A stretch of DNA of 38,500 nucleotides from a virus: the IMG/VR virus record IMGVR_UViG_3300031521_000177, positions 1 through 38,500 of that record, one strand, 5' to 3'. The notes beneath the pieces are model-generated. The model did not search any database. It was not told the origin of the DNA and saw nothing but the letters and a program-made list of their open reading frames with translations. The position numbers and the translations under genes are program-made. Positions within the stretch are counted from its first letter, which is position 1. Each line of letters starts with the position of its first letter. This document shows positions 24,157-30,746 of the stretch, in pieces.

Positions 24157-25284
24157 ATGCCGTTTTCGAGACCCACGCTCTCTGACCTGCGATCGCGGGT
24201 CGCTGCAGATATCACATCGGGTCTTCCCACGGCCGATGGCCTTCTTCGCTTTTCAAATGTTTCGATTTTGGGTAAGGCGCTGGCTGGCCTTGACCACCTG
24301 AATTACGGCTATCTGGACTGGATCGCGAAGCAGGGGGTTCCGTACACGGCGTCCGGCGAGTTCCTGCAAGCCTGGGCAGCGCTCAAGAACGTCTATCAAA
24401 AAGATGCGAGTCAGGCGAGCATGGTGGTGACACTGCCGGCCAGCGCCCGCGCGATCATCGACGAAGGCACGCAAATCGTCCGAGGTGACTCGGCGACATT
24501 CACAACACAAGCGACAGTCACGGCCGGGAGCGGCGGCTCAATCGCGGTAACGGTGACAGCAGATATCGCGGGCTCGGCGGGCAATACCCCGGTGGACAGC
24601 CTGATGACTTTGGGGGCCTCAATTCCCGGAGTGCAGTCAAGCGGCGCCGTTACCGCGGTTATCACCGACGGCTTCGACCAGGAAACAGAAGACTCGCTAT
24701 TCGCACGGATGCTGGCGGCATACCAGAGCACGCCTAATGGCGGCTCCCAAAACGACTACGTGGCATGGGCCTTGGCTGTGCCTGGCGTTACCCGTGCGTG
24801 GTGTTCGCCGAACAGCTTCGGCACAGGCACCGTCGTCGTATACGTGATGTTCGACGGAGCAAACTCAGCGAATCAGGGCTTCCCTCAAGGCACGAACGGG
24901 GTCTCGGCCAACGACAACCGGGTCACCTCTGGAAACCTTGCCTCCGGCGACCAACTCGCCGTGGCCAACAGCATCTTTGTCGAGCAGCCCGTGACGGCGA
25001 TGACCTATGTCTGCTCGCCATTAGCGAACCCTATCCCTTTCACGCTGACAGGCCTCACCGGCGCCAGTACTGCAACCCGCGCTGCCATTGCTTTGGCAAT
25101 CGCGGAAGTCTTGACGGAGCAGGGCGCTCCGCTGACAGATGGGTCGGCAGTTGACCTCTCGGATGTCGGTTCCGCGATTTCAGCAATCGCCGGCACGAAG
25201 GGATTCGTGATCACGTCCCCGGTGGCCAACATCCCCAACACGCTGGGCCATCTGCCGACTCTGGGCCCCGTCATGTATGCGTGA
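24157..25284 (+). CDS. Baseplate J-like protein, Mu gp47
   Basis: A 375-residue wedge protein. Family features: RPTLSDLRSRVAADI at the start, HLNYGYLDWIAKQ near 50, TLPASARAIIDEGTQIVRGD near residue 93, GSAGNTPVDSLMTL near 143 and GGSQNDYVAWALAVPGVTRA near 196. It forms the baseplate periphery to which fibres attach. The next gene starts within its last codons. Confidence 0.95.
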   Translation: MPFSRPTLSDLRSRVAADITSGLPTADGLLRFSNVSILGKALAGLDHLNYGYLDWIAKQGVPYTASGEFLQAWAALKNVYQKDASQASMVVTLPASARAIIDEGTQIVRGDSATFTTQATVTAGSGGSIAVTVTADIAGSAGNTPVDSLMTLGASIPGVQSSGAVTAVITDGFDQETEDSLFARMLAAYQSTPNGGSQNDYVAWALAVPGVTRAWCSPNSFGTGTVVVYVMFDGANSANQGFPQGTNGVSANDNRVTSGNLASGDQLAVANSIFVEQPVTAMTYVCSPLANPIPFTLTGLTGASTATRAAIALAIAEVLTEQGAPLTDGSAVDLSDVGSAISAIAGTKGFVITSPVANIPNTLGHLPTLGPVMYA

Positions 25285-25291
25285 GGCCTCC

Positions 25292-25888
25292 ATGTCCAAG
25301 TATTCGTTCACCAGTGCCGACTTCACGTCAGCGCTGCTCGGGCTGTTGCCTCGCGGCCGGGTCTGGCCCAAAGAGCTTTCGAGTGTTCAGGCCCAGGCGG
25401 TTTCCTGTTTTGCCCCGACGTTTCAGCGTTTGAGTGATGCAGGCCTCGGTCTGCTCACCGACATGTTCCCCTCGACCACAGTCAACTTCCTGACCGAGTG
25501 GGAACAGACGCTTGGCCTGCCAGATCCCTGCGCGGGCGTGGCACCCACATTTCATGGGCGCCGCAACCAGGTCGTGGCGCGGCTCACCAGCACCGGCGGC
25601 CAGTCGATGCAGTTCTTCATCGCCTATGCGCTCGGCCTCGGCTACTCCGTGACCATCACCCAGTACGCGCCGTTTCGTTGCGGGCAAAGCGTCTGCGGTC
25701 AGCAGCTCGGCGGTACTGACTGGTTTTTCACCTGGTCTATCAACACCAAACTCAACACCGTCAACTATTTCCGGGCCGGGCAATCGGCCGCCGGCGAACC
25801 GTTGTCGTCCTGGGGAAACAAAGTCCTCGAGTGCGAGCTATCCGAAGCCAAACCAGCACACACCATCTTGCAGTTCCATTATTCGTGA
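25292..25888 (+). CDS. DUF2313 (YmfQ/Mu gp48-like) tail protein
   Basis: A 198-residue protein with SALLGLLPRGRVWPKELSS near residue 12, LTEWEQTLGLPDPCAG near 65 and the FFIAYALGLGYSVTI strand, as in YmfQ/Mu gp48 baseplate proteins. ATG 25292 was chosen over ATG 25277 because GAGG lies five bases upstream. Cysteine-containing FRCGQSVCGQQLGG is a common motif of this family. It links the baseplate with the fibre gene that follows. Confidence 0.88.
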   Translation: MSKYSFTSADFTSALLGLLPRGRVWPKELSSVQAQAVSCFAPTFQRLSDAGLGLLTDMFPSTTVNFLTEWEQTLGLPDPCAGVAPTFHGRRNQVVARLTSTGGQSMQFFIAYALGLGYSVTITQYAPFRCGQSVCGQQLGGTDWFFTWSINTKLNTVNYFRAGQSAAGEPLSSWGNKVLECELSEAKPAHTILQFHYS

Positions 25889-25896
25889 GGCCCTAG

Positions 25897-27195
25897 ATGT
25901 ATCAAATTGATAACTCGTCTGTTGCGCCGCTACTCCCGGCCAGCACCTCGCCGGGTACTGTGGGGTTCTTCACAGACGGCAACCCAGCGACGGGCGCAGC
26001 TCCGACGATTCTCCCCGCCGAATTTATGAACATGCTCATGATGGAGAATCTCAACGTTTTGGCCGCCGGCGGAATAACCCCGGCAAAAGGGCAATACAAC
26101 CAGTTGGCTCTGGCGATTGCCAAAATTGTTCAAAGTAGTGCGGCCGGCCAAGCCAGCGAGACAGCCGCCGGCATCTTGAAGCTGTCGACGAATCCGCAAG
26201 CTATCGCAGGGACTGATGACTCCACTGCCATCACTCCACTTAAGCTTGCTCAAAAGCTAGCCAATTATATCGGACAAGCGACGGAGACCGCTTTCGGTTG
26301 GTTGAAGATCGCCACACAGACCATTGTCAACGCCGGCGTTGATGACGCAGCCGCTGTTACTGCAAAGAAACTCGCAAATGCTACCCAGTCCCAGGCCTTT
26401 ACCGCGTTTACAACTTCTGGCGTTCCTGGTGCGCTTACGCTCGCTCCGGTTCCAGCGATTTCCGCATACGCAGCTCCGCTGCGATTTCGGGTGAAGTTCA
26501 GCCAGAACAGTACCGGTAACGACACCATTAACGTGTCCGGAAGGGGCACCCAGAACCTTAAACAGTACGACTCGACTGGCGCCAAGGTAGCTGCAGTATT
26601 TGCTGTGGGCCAGCTCGGCGACATTGAATACGACGGCACTGATTTTGTATTACGTGATCCGTTACCGCCGACAGTCGCGGCCGATCCCTGGCTTTACCAG
26701 CCAGTGGGTGTGCCCATCGCTGTGTTTGATAATATCGCAGGTGTAAGCCAGCCACCGACCAACAACAGCGCTTACCGCTATATCAAGATGACGGCTGCAG
26801 ACGCTTACAACACCGGAGTGCTAACTTCTGAGAGCGTCACGGGTTCGGCACCACTTGTTATTGCAACGGCTGTTGTAAGTTTGTCCGGCAGCCCAATCAA
26901 TGGGCAAACAGTGCAACTTATCAACACTGAGCGGCGCAGTTTGCGCGCGGGTAACAGCGGTGGGATTGAGGCCGACCAAGGGCATGGCCATCGCCATTCG
27001 CCGCTTAGCCCTGCAACAGCATTCATATCGCTAAGTTCGGCACAAAGCTGGCAGCTCCCAGCTCCAGCGAGCGGCATCGGGCAGTCGGCTACGACAGGCG
27101 ACCCCGTCACTGACGGCACAAACGGTGCTCCGCGCATCGGCAATGAGACCCGCTCTAAAAACATCGGTGTCACTTACTATATGAGAGTCAAATAA
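25897..27195 (+). CDS. Tail fibre protein
   Basis: A 432-residue receptor-binding fibre. The N-terminus (GTVGFFTDGNPATGAAPTIL ... EFMNMLMMENLNVL) attaches to the baseplate. Two degenerate fibre repeats are visible, ETAAGILKLSTNPQAIAGTD and ETAFGWLKIATQTIVNAGVD, each followed by an AxTxxKLA segment. The C-terminal third (residues about 270-432) is beta-rich with HGHRHS and ends in NETRSKNIGVTYYMRVK, a typical fibre tip ending. It is not a C-type lectin fold. Host range would be set by this part. Confidence 0.88.
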   Translation: MYQIDNSSVAPLLPASTSPGTVGFFTDGNPATGAAPTILPAEFMNMLMMENLNVLAAGGITPAKGQYNQLALAIAKIVQSSAAGQASETAAGILKLSTNPQAIAGTDDSTAITPLKLAQKLANYIGQATETAFGWLKIATQTIVNAGVDDAAAVTAKKLANATQSQAFTAFTTSGVPGALTLAPVPAISAYAAPLRFRVKFSQNSTGNDTINVSGRGTQNLKQYDSTGAKVAAVFAVGQLGDIEYDGTDFVLRDPLPPTVAADPWLYQPVGVPIAVFDNIAGVSQPPTNNSAYRYIKMTAADAYNTGVLTSESVTGSAPLVIATAVVSLSGSPINGQTVQLINTERRSLRAGNSGGIEADQGHGHRHSPLSPATAFISLSSAQSWQLPAPASGIGQSATTGDPVTDGTNGAPRIGNETRSKNIGVTYYMRVK

Positions 27196-27599
27196 TGCCA
27201 TACGCCGCCAACGGACAAATTTCCACCGAGCCGTTTTCTGATGCGATTGAAATTACGCAAGAGCAATATGCGGAAGCCGTGAACGGGATGTGCGCGGGGC
27301 TCGAAGTTACTATTGATAACGGATTCAAAGTTGCACCGCCATTGGTGCCCGAACCGGAACCGGAGCCGGAGCCAACGCTGGGAGAGCTGACCGCAATTGC
27401 TAACGACCGCCGCGACTACCTATTAACGCTGGCAGCATTTCGCATTGCGCCGCTGCAAGACGCGATAGACCTCGACAGCGCTACCGATGTCGACAAAGCA
27501 AACCTTAAACTTTGGAAGCAATACAGGGTCGACGTTAATCGAGTGCCAGATCAGGCCGGGTTCCCCACCACAATCGATTGGCCAGTACAGCCGAGCTGA
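27195..27599 (+). CDS. Tail fibre assembly chaperone
   Basis: A 134-residue Caudo_TAP-type protein. It contains the ITQEQYAEAVNGMCAGLEVT opening, a Pro-Glu repeat (PEPEPEPEP) and a C-terminal chaperone part ending YRVDVNRVPDQAGFPTTIDW, a family hallmark. The start overlaps the fibre stop. It should help trimerise the fibre tip. Confidence 0.88.
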   Translation: MPYAANGQISTEPFSDAIEITQEQYAEAVNGMCAGLEVTIDNGFKVAPPLVPEPEPEPEPTLGELTAIANDRRDYLLTLAAFRIAPLQDAIDLDSATDVDKANLKLWKQYRVDVNRVPDQAGFPTTIDWPVQPS

Positions 27600-27620
27600 T
27601 CCATCGCCGATCGACCTCTG

Positions 27621-27640
27621 CCGCCTTGTGCGGTTTTTTT
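27621..27640 (+). terminator. Hairpin with T run before the lysis genes
   Basis: Stem CCGC / GCGG with loop CTTGT and seven T, then CGCCTGGAGAAAA as ribosome site. It is nearly identical in its 3' part to the element before the tube gene. Confidence 0.6.
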
Positions 27641-27656
27641 CGCCTGGAGAAAAGCC

Positions 27657-27737
27657 ATGCCAATCACCGAGCAGCAGTTGCTGCAGATCCTCCCGAACGC
27701 CGGCCGCCAAGCCGGCGTTTTTGTTCATGGAGCTTGA
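27657..27737 (+). pseudogene. Vestigial 5' end of a GH19 (chitinase-like) endolysin
   Basis: A well-placed ribosome site and ATG open a 26-codon frame, MPITEQQLLQILPNAGRQAG followed by VFVHGA and a stop. The first 23 residues are what I recognise as the usual N-terminus of GH19 endolysins in Pseudomonas phages, which continue for some 200 residues; here it breaks off after six codons of unrelated sequence. The complete GH24 lysozyme gene begins four bases after the stop. This looks like the scar of endolysin replacement, leaving the old start. Translation may still couple to the new lysozyme. Confidence 0.6.
27698..27722 (+). terminator. Terminator-like hairpin inside the endolysin remnant
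   Basis: Perfect 7-bp stem CGCCGGC / GCCGGCG with loop CGCCAA and five T. It is formed by the codons for NAGRQAGVF in the remnant, just ahead of the lysozyme ribosome site. It may modulate lysozyme expression. Confidence 0.5.
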
Positions 27738-27740
27738 GAA

Positions 27741-28220
27741 ATGCGCATATCTCAAAACGGCATCGCCGTGCTGAAGCACTTTGAAAACTGCTCGTTGAGC
27801 GCCTATCCAGACCCTGCCACAGGTGGAGCGCCGTGGACAATCGGCTGGGGCCACACTGGTCCCGAAGTCGCTCAGGGGCTTGTATGGACACAGGCCAAGG
27901 CTGATGCCCAGTTGCTTGAAGACTTGGCCGAGCGCGAGTTGACGGTCTCGTGCGCAGTCACTGGTGGGGTAGACCAGGGTCAGTTCGATGCGCTGGTCGA
28001 CTTCGTCTACAACCTCGGCGCGGGCAACTTCGAAGGCTCGACGCTGCTGAATCTGGTCAACGCTGGCGACATGGCCGGCGCTGCAGCACAGTTTTCCCGC
28101 TGGAACCGCGCTGCGGGTAAGCCGATGCGCGGCCTGACTCGGCGCAGGGCGGCCGAGGCTGCGCTGTTTGCCGGGAAGACTGGAACCCAGGCAATTGCTA
28201 TAGGGGTGGCCTCAGCATGA
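27741..28220 (+). CDS. GH24 (T4-type) lysozyme endolysin
   Basis: A 159-residue muramidase. The catalytic triad is present: Glu15 (KHFENC), Asp24 (AYPDP) and Thr33 (PWTIGWGHT). Other family segments are FDALVDFVYNLGAGNF near 85 and RGLTRRRAAEAALF near 132. No signal sequence is visible, so it should wait in the cytoplasm for the holin. GGAG lies eight bases before the ATG. It overlaps the spanin gene by four bases. Confidence 0.93.
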   Translation: MRISQNGIAVLKHFENCSLSAYPDPATGGAPWTIGWGHTGPEVAQGLVWTQAKADAQLLEDLAERELTVSCAVTGGVDQGQFDALVDFVYNLGAGNFEGSTLLNLVNAGDMAGAAAQFSRWNRAAGKPMRGLTRRRAAEAALFAGKTGTQAIAIGVASA

Positions 28221-28732
28221 GCACGATCTTGCTGAAGATCCTTCCTTATATAGTCGCGCTGCTGCTGGTGGCTGTTGCTCTGTTTGGCGTGTACCACCAC
28301 GGTGTGACGGTCACCAATGACGAGTGGCAGGCAAAGTGGAGCGAGCGGGATGCGCGTGATGAAGCCGCCCAGGCCACCAACGAGGCCGCAGAGCGCGCCA
28401 AAGAACAGTCCCGCCAACAGGCGATCAACAAGGTAGTCCAGAATGGCCAAGCTCTTATCGATACCGCTGCTGCTGCTGTCACTGCTGCTAACCGTGAGTC
28501 TGACAGGTTGCGCAGCGCAGCCGACGGCCTTGCCAGTCGCATCGCAGCCAGTCAAGCCAGCGGCAATTCCTGCACTGCCGCCGCAAGCGCGGCAGCTACC
28601 CGTGCCGTCATGGTGCTTGCCGACGTGCTCAAACGCGCTGACCAGCGAGCGGGTGATCTGGCAACAGTGGCTGACCAAGCCAGAGCCCGGGGCCTGACCT
28701 GCGAGCAGGCGTATGACAGCCTGGGGGAATAG
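28217..28732 (+). CDS. Inner-membrane spanin (Rz-like)
   Basis: A 171-residue protein with one N-terminal membrane span (ILPYIVALLLVAVALFGVYH) and a long periplasmic coiled coil rich in A, E and R (residues 45-115), then two cysteines (NSCTAA and LTCEQA). This is the Rz form: with its outer-membrane partner it fuses the membranes in the last lysis step. The partner gene is embedded in a different frame at 28443-28697. Confidence 0.85.
   Translation: MSTILLKILPYIVALLLVAVALFGVYHHGVTVTNDEWQAKWSERDARDEAAQATNEAAERAKEQSRQQAINKVVQNGQALIDTAAAAVTAANRESDRLRSAADGLASRIAASQASGNSCTAAASAAATRAVMVLADVLKRADQRAGDLATVADQARARGLTCEQAYDSLGE
28443..28697 (+). CDS. Outer-membrane spanin lipoprotein (Rz1-like), embedded in Rz
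   Basis: An 84-residue protein wholly inside Rz but in another frame. It has a signal peptide, LLSIPLLLLSLLLTVSLTGC, whose LTGC is a lipobox with the lipidated Cys23. A Pro/Ala-rich mature part follows (PALPPQARQLPVPSWCLPTC). These are hallmarks of Rz1. Having such a signal and lipobox in a purely accidental frame is very unlikely. A second fragment in the same frame follows at 28713. Confidence 0.8.
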   Translation: MAKLLSIPLLLLSLLLTVSLTGCAAQPTALPVASQPVKPAAIPALPPQARQLPVPSWCLPTCSNALTSERVIWQQWLTKPEPGA

Positions 28733-28928
28733 GGGGTTGCGTTCGGTCGGCAGGACGCCGGTGCAGGTGCCGTGCAAGACGAAAGAGGTAGCGGTGCCGC
28801 CATGGGCAGCTACCGGCTTGAAGAAGTCCGATAGCCTGGAAGTTAAGGTGCGTGCTTTGCTGGCTGAGCGCCGGCAGCGTATTGGCTATGAGCGGCAGTT
28901 GGTTGCAGCGGTCAATGCGTGTCAGTAG
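28713..28928 (+). CDS. Small lysis-associated protein or o-spanin fragment
   Basis: A 71-codon frame in the same phase as the Rz1-like gene, separated from it only by the TGA at 28695-28697. The C-terminal part (SLEVKVRALLAERRQRIGYE, then RQLVAAVNACQ) resembles the end of lipoprotein lysis genes in other Gram-negative phages, which usually have their own signal and lipobox; here none is visible. It may be a decayed second o-spanin, or the start may be the TTG at 28737 after GGGGG. Expression is uncertain. Confidence 0.4.
   Translation: MTAWGNRGLRSVGRTPVQVPCKTKEVAVPPWAATGLKKSDSLEVKVRALLAERRQRIGYERQLVAAVNACQ
28741..28761 (+). repeat. Direct repeat flanking the LexA-box gene, left copy
   Basis: GTTCGGT-C-GGCAGGACGCCGG; the right copy at 29367-29386 is the same except for the missing C. 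The pair encloses the coiled-coil gene and its LexA-type operator. Confidence 0.6.
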
Positions 28929-29271
28929 AGGTGCGATTCCTCTCCATCAGCAACCGCTGGTTCTCCCTAAACAGGTGGTCACGCTGTTCGACCACGGCCA
29001 TCAGACCATTTATGCGACGGCCCATTTCTGAGGTTTCTTGATTGAGCCTGCCCGCGTCAGCAAGAGCCTTTTTAAGCGCGGTCTCGGCAATGGCTTTGCC
29101 GGTGGCAAGCTCGTCGTTCATTTGCACCAGGCCCCGGACGTTATCCCGGGCCTTGCGCAGTTGTAGATGAAGCGCGGCGATCTCGTCTTCGAGCAACGCC
29201 GCGTGATGTTTGTACATTTCCAGGGGCGATGGGAGGTCAAGCCACTCGCAGGTGTCTTCATCGATGTGCAT
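28912..29271 (-). CDS. Coiled-coil protein under a LexA-type operator
   Basis: A protein of about 119 residues on the - strand. It opens MHIDEDTCEWLDLPSPLEMY and is then largely coiled coil (residues 20-115). The upstream in-frame ATG at 29301 lies within a perfect palindrome that looks like a LexA site, so the start is placed at 29271; the ribosome site is weak for either. It is convergent with the lysis genes and adjacent to attP. I recognise no family. SOS control would suggest a role at induction, in the manner of antirepressors, but the protein itself gives no proof. Confidence 0.65.
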   Translation of the reverse strand: MHIDEDTCEWLDLPSPLEMYKHHAALLEDEIAALHLQLRKARDNVRGLVQMNDELATGKAIAETALKKALADAGRLNQETSEMGRRINGLMAVVEQRDHLFRENQRLLMERNRTSTDTH

Positions 29272-29287
29272 GGTGGGTAAATCCAAA

Positions 29288-29307
29288 TACTGTATGCGCA
29301 TACAGTA
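29288..29307 (-). promoter_or_regulatory. LexA-type SOS box
   Basis: A perfect 20-bp palindrome, TACTGTATGC followed by GCATACAGTA. Its core is CTGT-N8-ACAG, the gammaproteobacterial LexA consensus. It lies about 20 bases upstream of the start chosen for the - strand coiled-coil gene. Confidence 0.75.
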
Positions 29308-29366
29308 ATCGAGGTTTGATCGTTGCGCGATTTGAGGCGACGAGCTGTAGCAGATTTTGGTTTTGT

Positions 29367-29386
29367 GTTCGGTGGCAGGACGCCGG
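29367..29386 (+). repeat. Direct repeat flanking the LexA-box gene, right copy
   Basis: GTTCGGTGGCAGGACGCCGG, matching the left copy at 28741-28761 apart from one missing base. It lies in the non-coding stretch between the operator and the attachment core. Confidence 0.6.
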
Positions 29387-29517
29387 GGGAGGGTTGTAAA
29401 ACGGTCCCAGAACTAAAGCCGCACCCCTGATAGAATGCGGTCTCCAGCTCTGTCGTTTTCTTCACGTTATGGGACGCCACCTAGCCTCTAAGGCTATCCC
29501 TGCTTGTATTTTCCTAT

Positions 29518-29580
29518 CGGTCTTGAAAACCGGCGAACGTTAATAGCGTTCCCAGTGTTCGAATCCCTGGTTTCCCGCCA
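29518..29580 (+). other. attP core: 3' portion of tRNA-Ser(UGA)
   Basis: CGG-TCTTGAAAA-CCG is an anticodon arm with anticodon TGA. GAACG-TTAATAG-CGTTC is the serine-type long variable arm, followed by a T arm with TTCGAAT loop and a 3' end GTTTCCCGCCA. No D arm or 5' acceptor strand (GGGAAAC would be needed) is present upstream, and the T stem has one T-C mismatch, so it is not an intact tRNA gene. Phages that integrate in tRNA genes carry just such a 3' copy in attP. The integrase gene begins to the right, and phage lysis genes lie to the left. Confidence 0.85.
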
Positions 29581-29592
29581 AGATTTACACGA

Positions 29593-29617
29593 AAGCCCCG
29601 CTGATGCGGGGCTTTTG
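29593..29617. terminator. Bidirectional terminator between attP and integrase
   Basis: Stem AAGCCCCGC / GCGGGGCTT with loop TGAT and T-rich sequence on both sides. It ends the integrase operon on the - strand and may block transcription from the left. Confidence 0.8.
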
Positions 29618-29695
29618 CATTTCTGGGGGTTGGGCAGGAAAAGGCGGTTTTTGTCAGGCGTTCCATAACTATTGTGGAAGTGTTCCAGAACTTTC

Positions 29696-30745
29696 CTATT
29701 TTGACGGCTTCGCGGTAGCGCCAATCCTCCTGTAAACCCGCTTGGTAATTTCCTGCTGGCTATGCCCCAGCAGCAGGCTTGCGTCACCAATATCGACGAT
29801 TTCCGATGCCGCCTTTGGCCGGATATCGCGAAACTGAAACCCGCCAATCTTCGCGGCGAGCATCTGGTCTCCCTGATCGATTGCTTTTTGCTGCGCCTTG
29901 TCCCGCGCCTTGTCCCAGCGCAAGCGCAACATCCCCTTCGTCATCCTCTTGCCATGCTTGCTGATCAGCAGATACTTGGAAGGGTGGTGTGCATTCCTCT
30001 CCGTTATCTCCCTAATCAATTTCCCCAAACTGTTTTCCCCTGCCTCCGTGCGCATAAGAATCCTGAGCTTCAGCTTTGTCTTCCCTTGCGTAACCAGGAA
30101 GTAATCCCCCTCAGTGTCATCACTGCGCATGACGATCACGTCGGCCGGCCGCTGACCCGTCAGGTAGCCCAAGTCCATGGCTTCCTTGAGCTCTGGCTCT
30201 GCCATCCCGTAGACCGCATCCCAAACTGCCGCGTTGGCGTAGTAGTCGCGTGGAGTTTCCTTGTTCTTCCGAATGCCCTGGCACGGGTTCTCCCGTTCGG
30301 TAAGACCCCATTCCCGGGCCAGGTTGAATACGTGGGAGAGCAGGGCAATTTCCCGGTTGGCCCGAACCTTTGCGGTGCGCGCATCGCGGTACCCAGCAAT
30401 ATTGGCTGGCGTGATTGAGTCGATGGGCGCCCCGTCGAACATGGGACGCAGTTGTTTTAGCTCGGCCAGGTTGTCTTTCTGGGTGCGCTCGCCTTTTTTT
30501 GGTATGACGTCGCGCTCGTAGCGATCAAAGATTCCCTTCATCATGGTTAGATCGCAGGGCTTGTCCTTGGCTTCAAGCTCGGCCCACTTCAGCCGCGCTT
30601 TGTCCAAATCCTTGCCCAGCGGCACGTCCTTTCCGGTTGCGTCTCGGTAGTAGAACGCGGTCCAGGTAGTGCCGTTTTTACGCTTCCTTGTGCGCTGATA
30701 CATGCGCGGGGGTAGGTGTCGGTATTCCTTGTTTCGAGGACGCAT
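29696..30745 (-). CDS. int: Phage integrase (tyrosine recombinase) adjacent to attP
   Basis: A 349-residue integrase with an N-terminal basic arm-binding segment (RTRKRKNGTTWTAFYYRDAT), a core-binding region and a catalytic domain. Catalytic positions: R199 (LTGQRPADV), K222 (QGKTKLK), R309 (FRDIRPKAAS, with Arg306 where His is usual), H328 (LLGHSQ) and nucleophile Y338 (RVYRRIG). The His-to-Arg change occurs in many phage integrases. Lying next to the tRNA-Ser core, it is the enzyme expected to integrate at that tRNA gene. It follows the DUF4224 gene by one base gap. Confidence 0.93.
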   Translation of the reverse strand: MRPRNKEYRHLPPRMYQRTRKRKNGTTWTAFYYRDATGKDVPLGKDLDKARLKWAELEAKDKPCDLTMMKGIFDRYERDVIPKKGERTQKDNLAELKQLRPMFDGAPIDSITPANIAGYRDARTAKVRANREIALLSHVFNLAREWGLTERENPCQGIRKNKETPRDYYANAAVWDAVYGMAEPELKEAMDLGYLTGQRPADVIVMRSDDTEGDYFLVTQGKTKLKLRILMRTEAGENSLGKLIREITERNAHHPSKYLLISKHGKRMTKGMLRLRWDKARDKAQQKAIDQGDQMLAAKIGGFQFRDIRPKAASEIVDIGDASLLLGHSQQEITKRVYRRIGATAKPSK

Positions 30746-30746
30746 A

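Noticed and set aside
25897-27195. Tail fibre as variable target of the reverse transcriptase
   Set aside because: The C-terminus is a usual fibre tip ending in NIGVTYYMRVK, not a C-type lectin. I saw no near-repeat of its 3' end elsewhere in the window.
27345-27372. Short tandem repeat in the fibre chaperone as a CRISPR-like or microsatellite element
   Set aside because: It is a Pro-Glu codon repeat in frame within a coding region, common in these chaperones. No CRISPR array was seen anywhere in the window.
29518-29580. Complete tRNA-Ser gene
   Set aside because: No D arm or 5' acceptor strand precedes the anticodon arm, and the T stem has a mismatch. It is only the 3' part, as in attP.
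29645-29690. GTTCCA repeats near the integrase end as arm-type integrase sites
   Set aside because: Two imperfect copies of a 6-mer are too weak to support a call without binding data.
29494-29847. 117-codon - strand frame across the attachment region
   Set aside because: It overlaps the end of the integrase in another frame and would be encoded by the tRNA fragment and terminator; no ribosome site.
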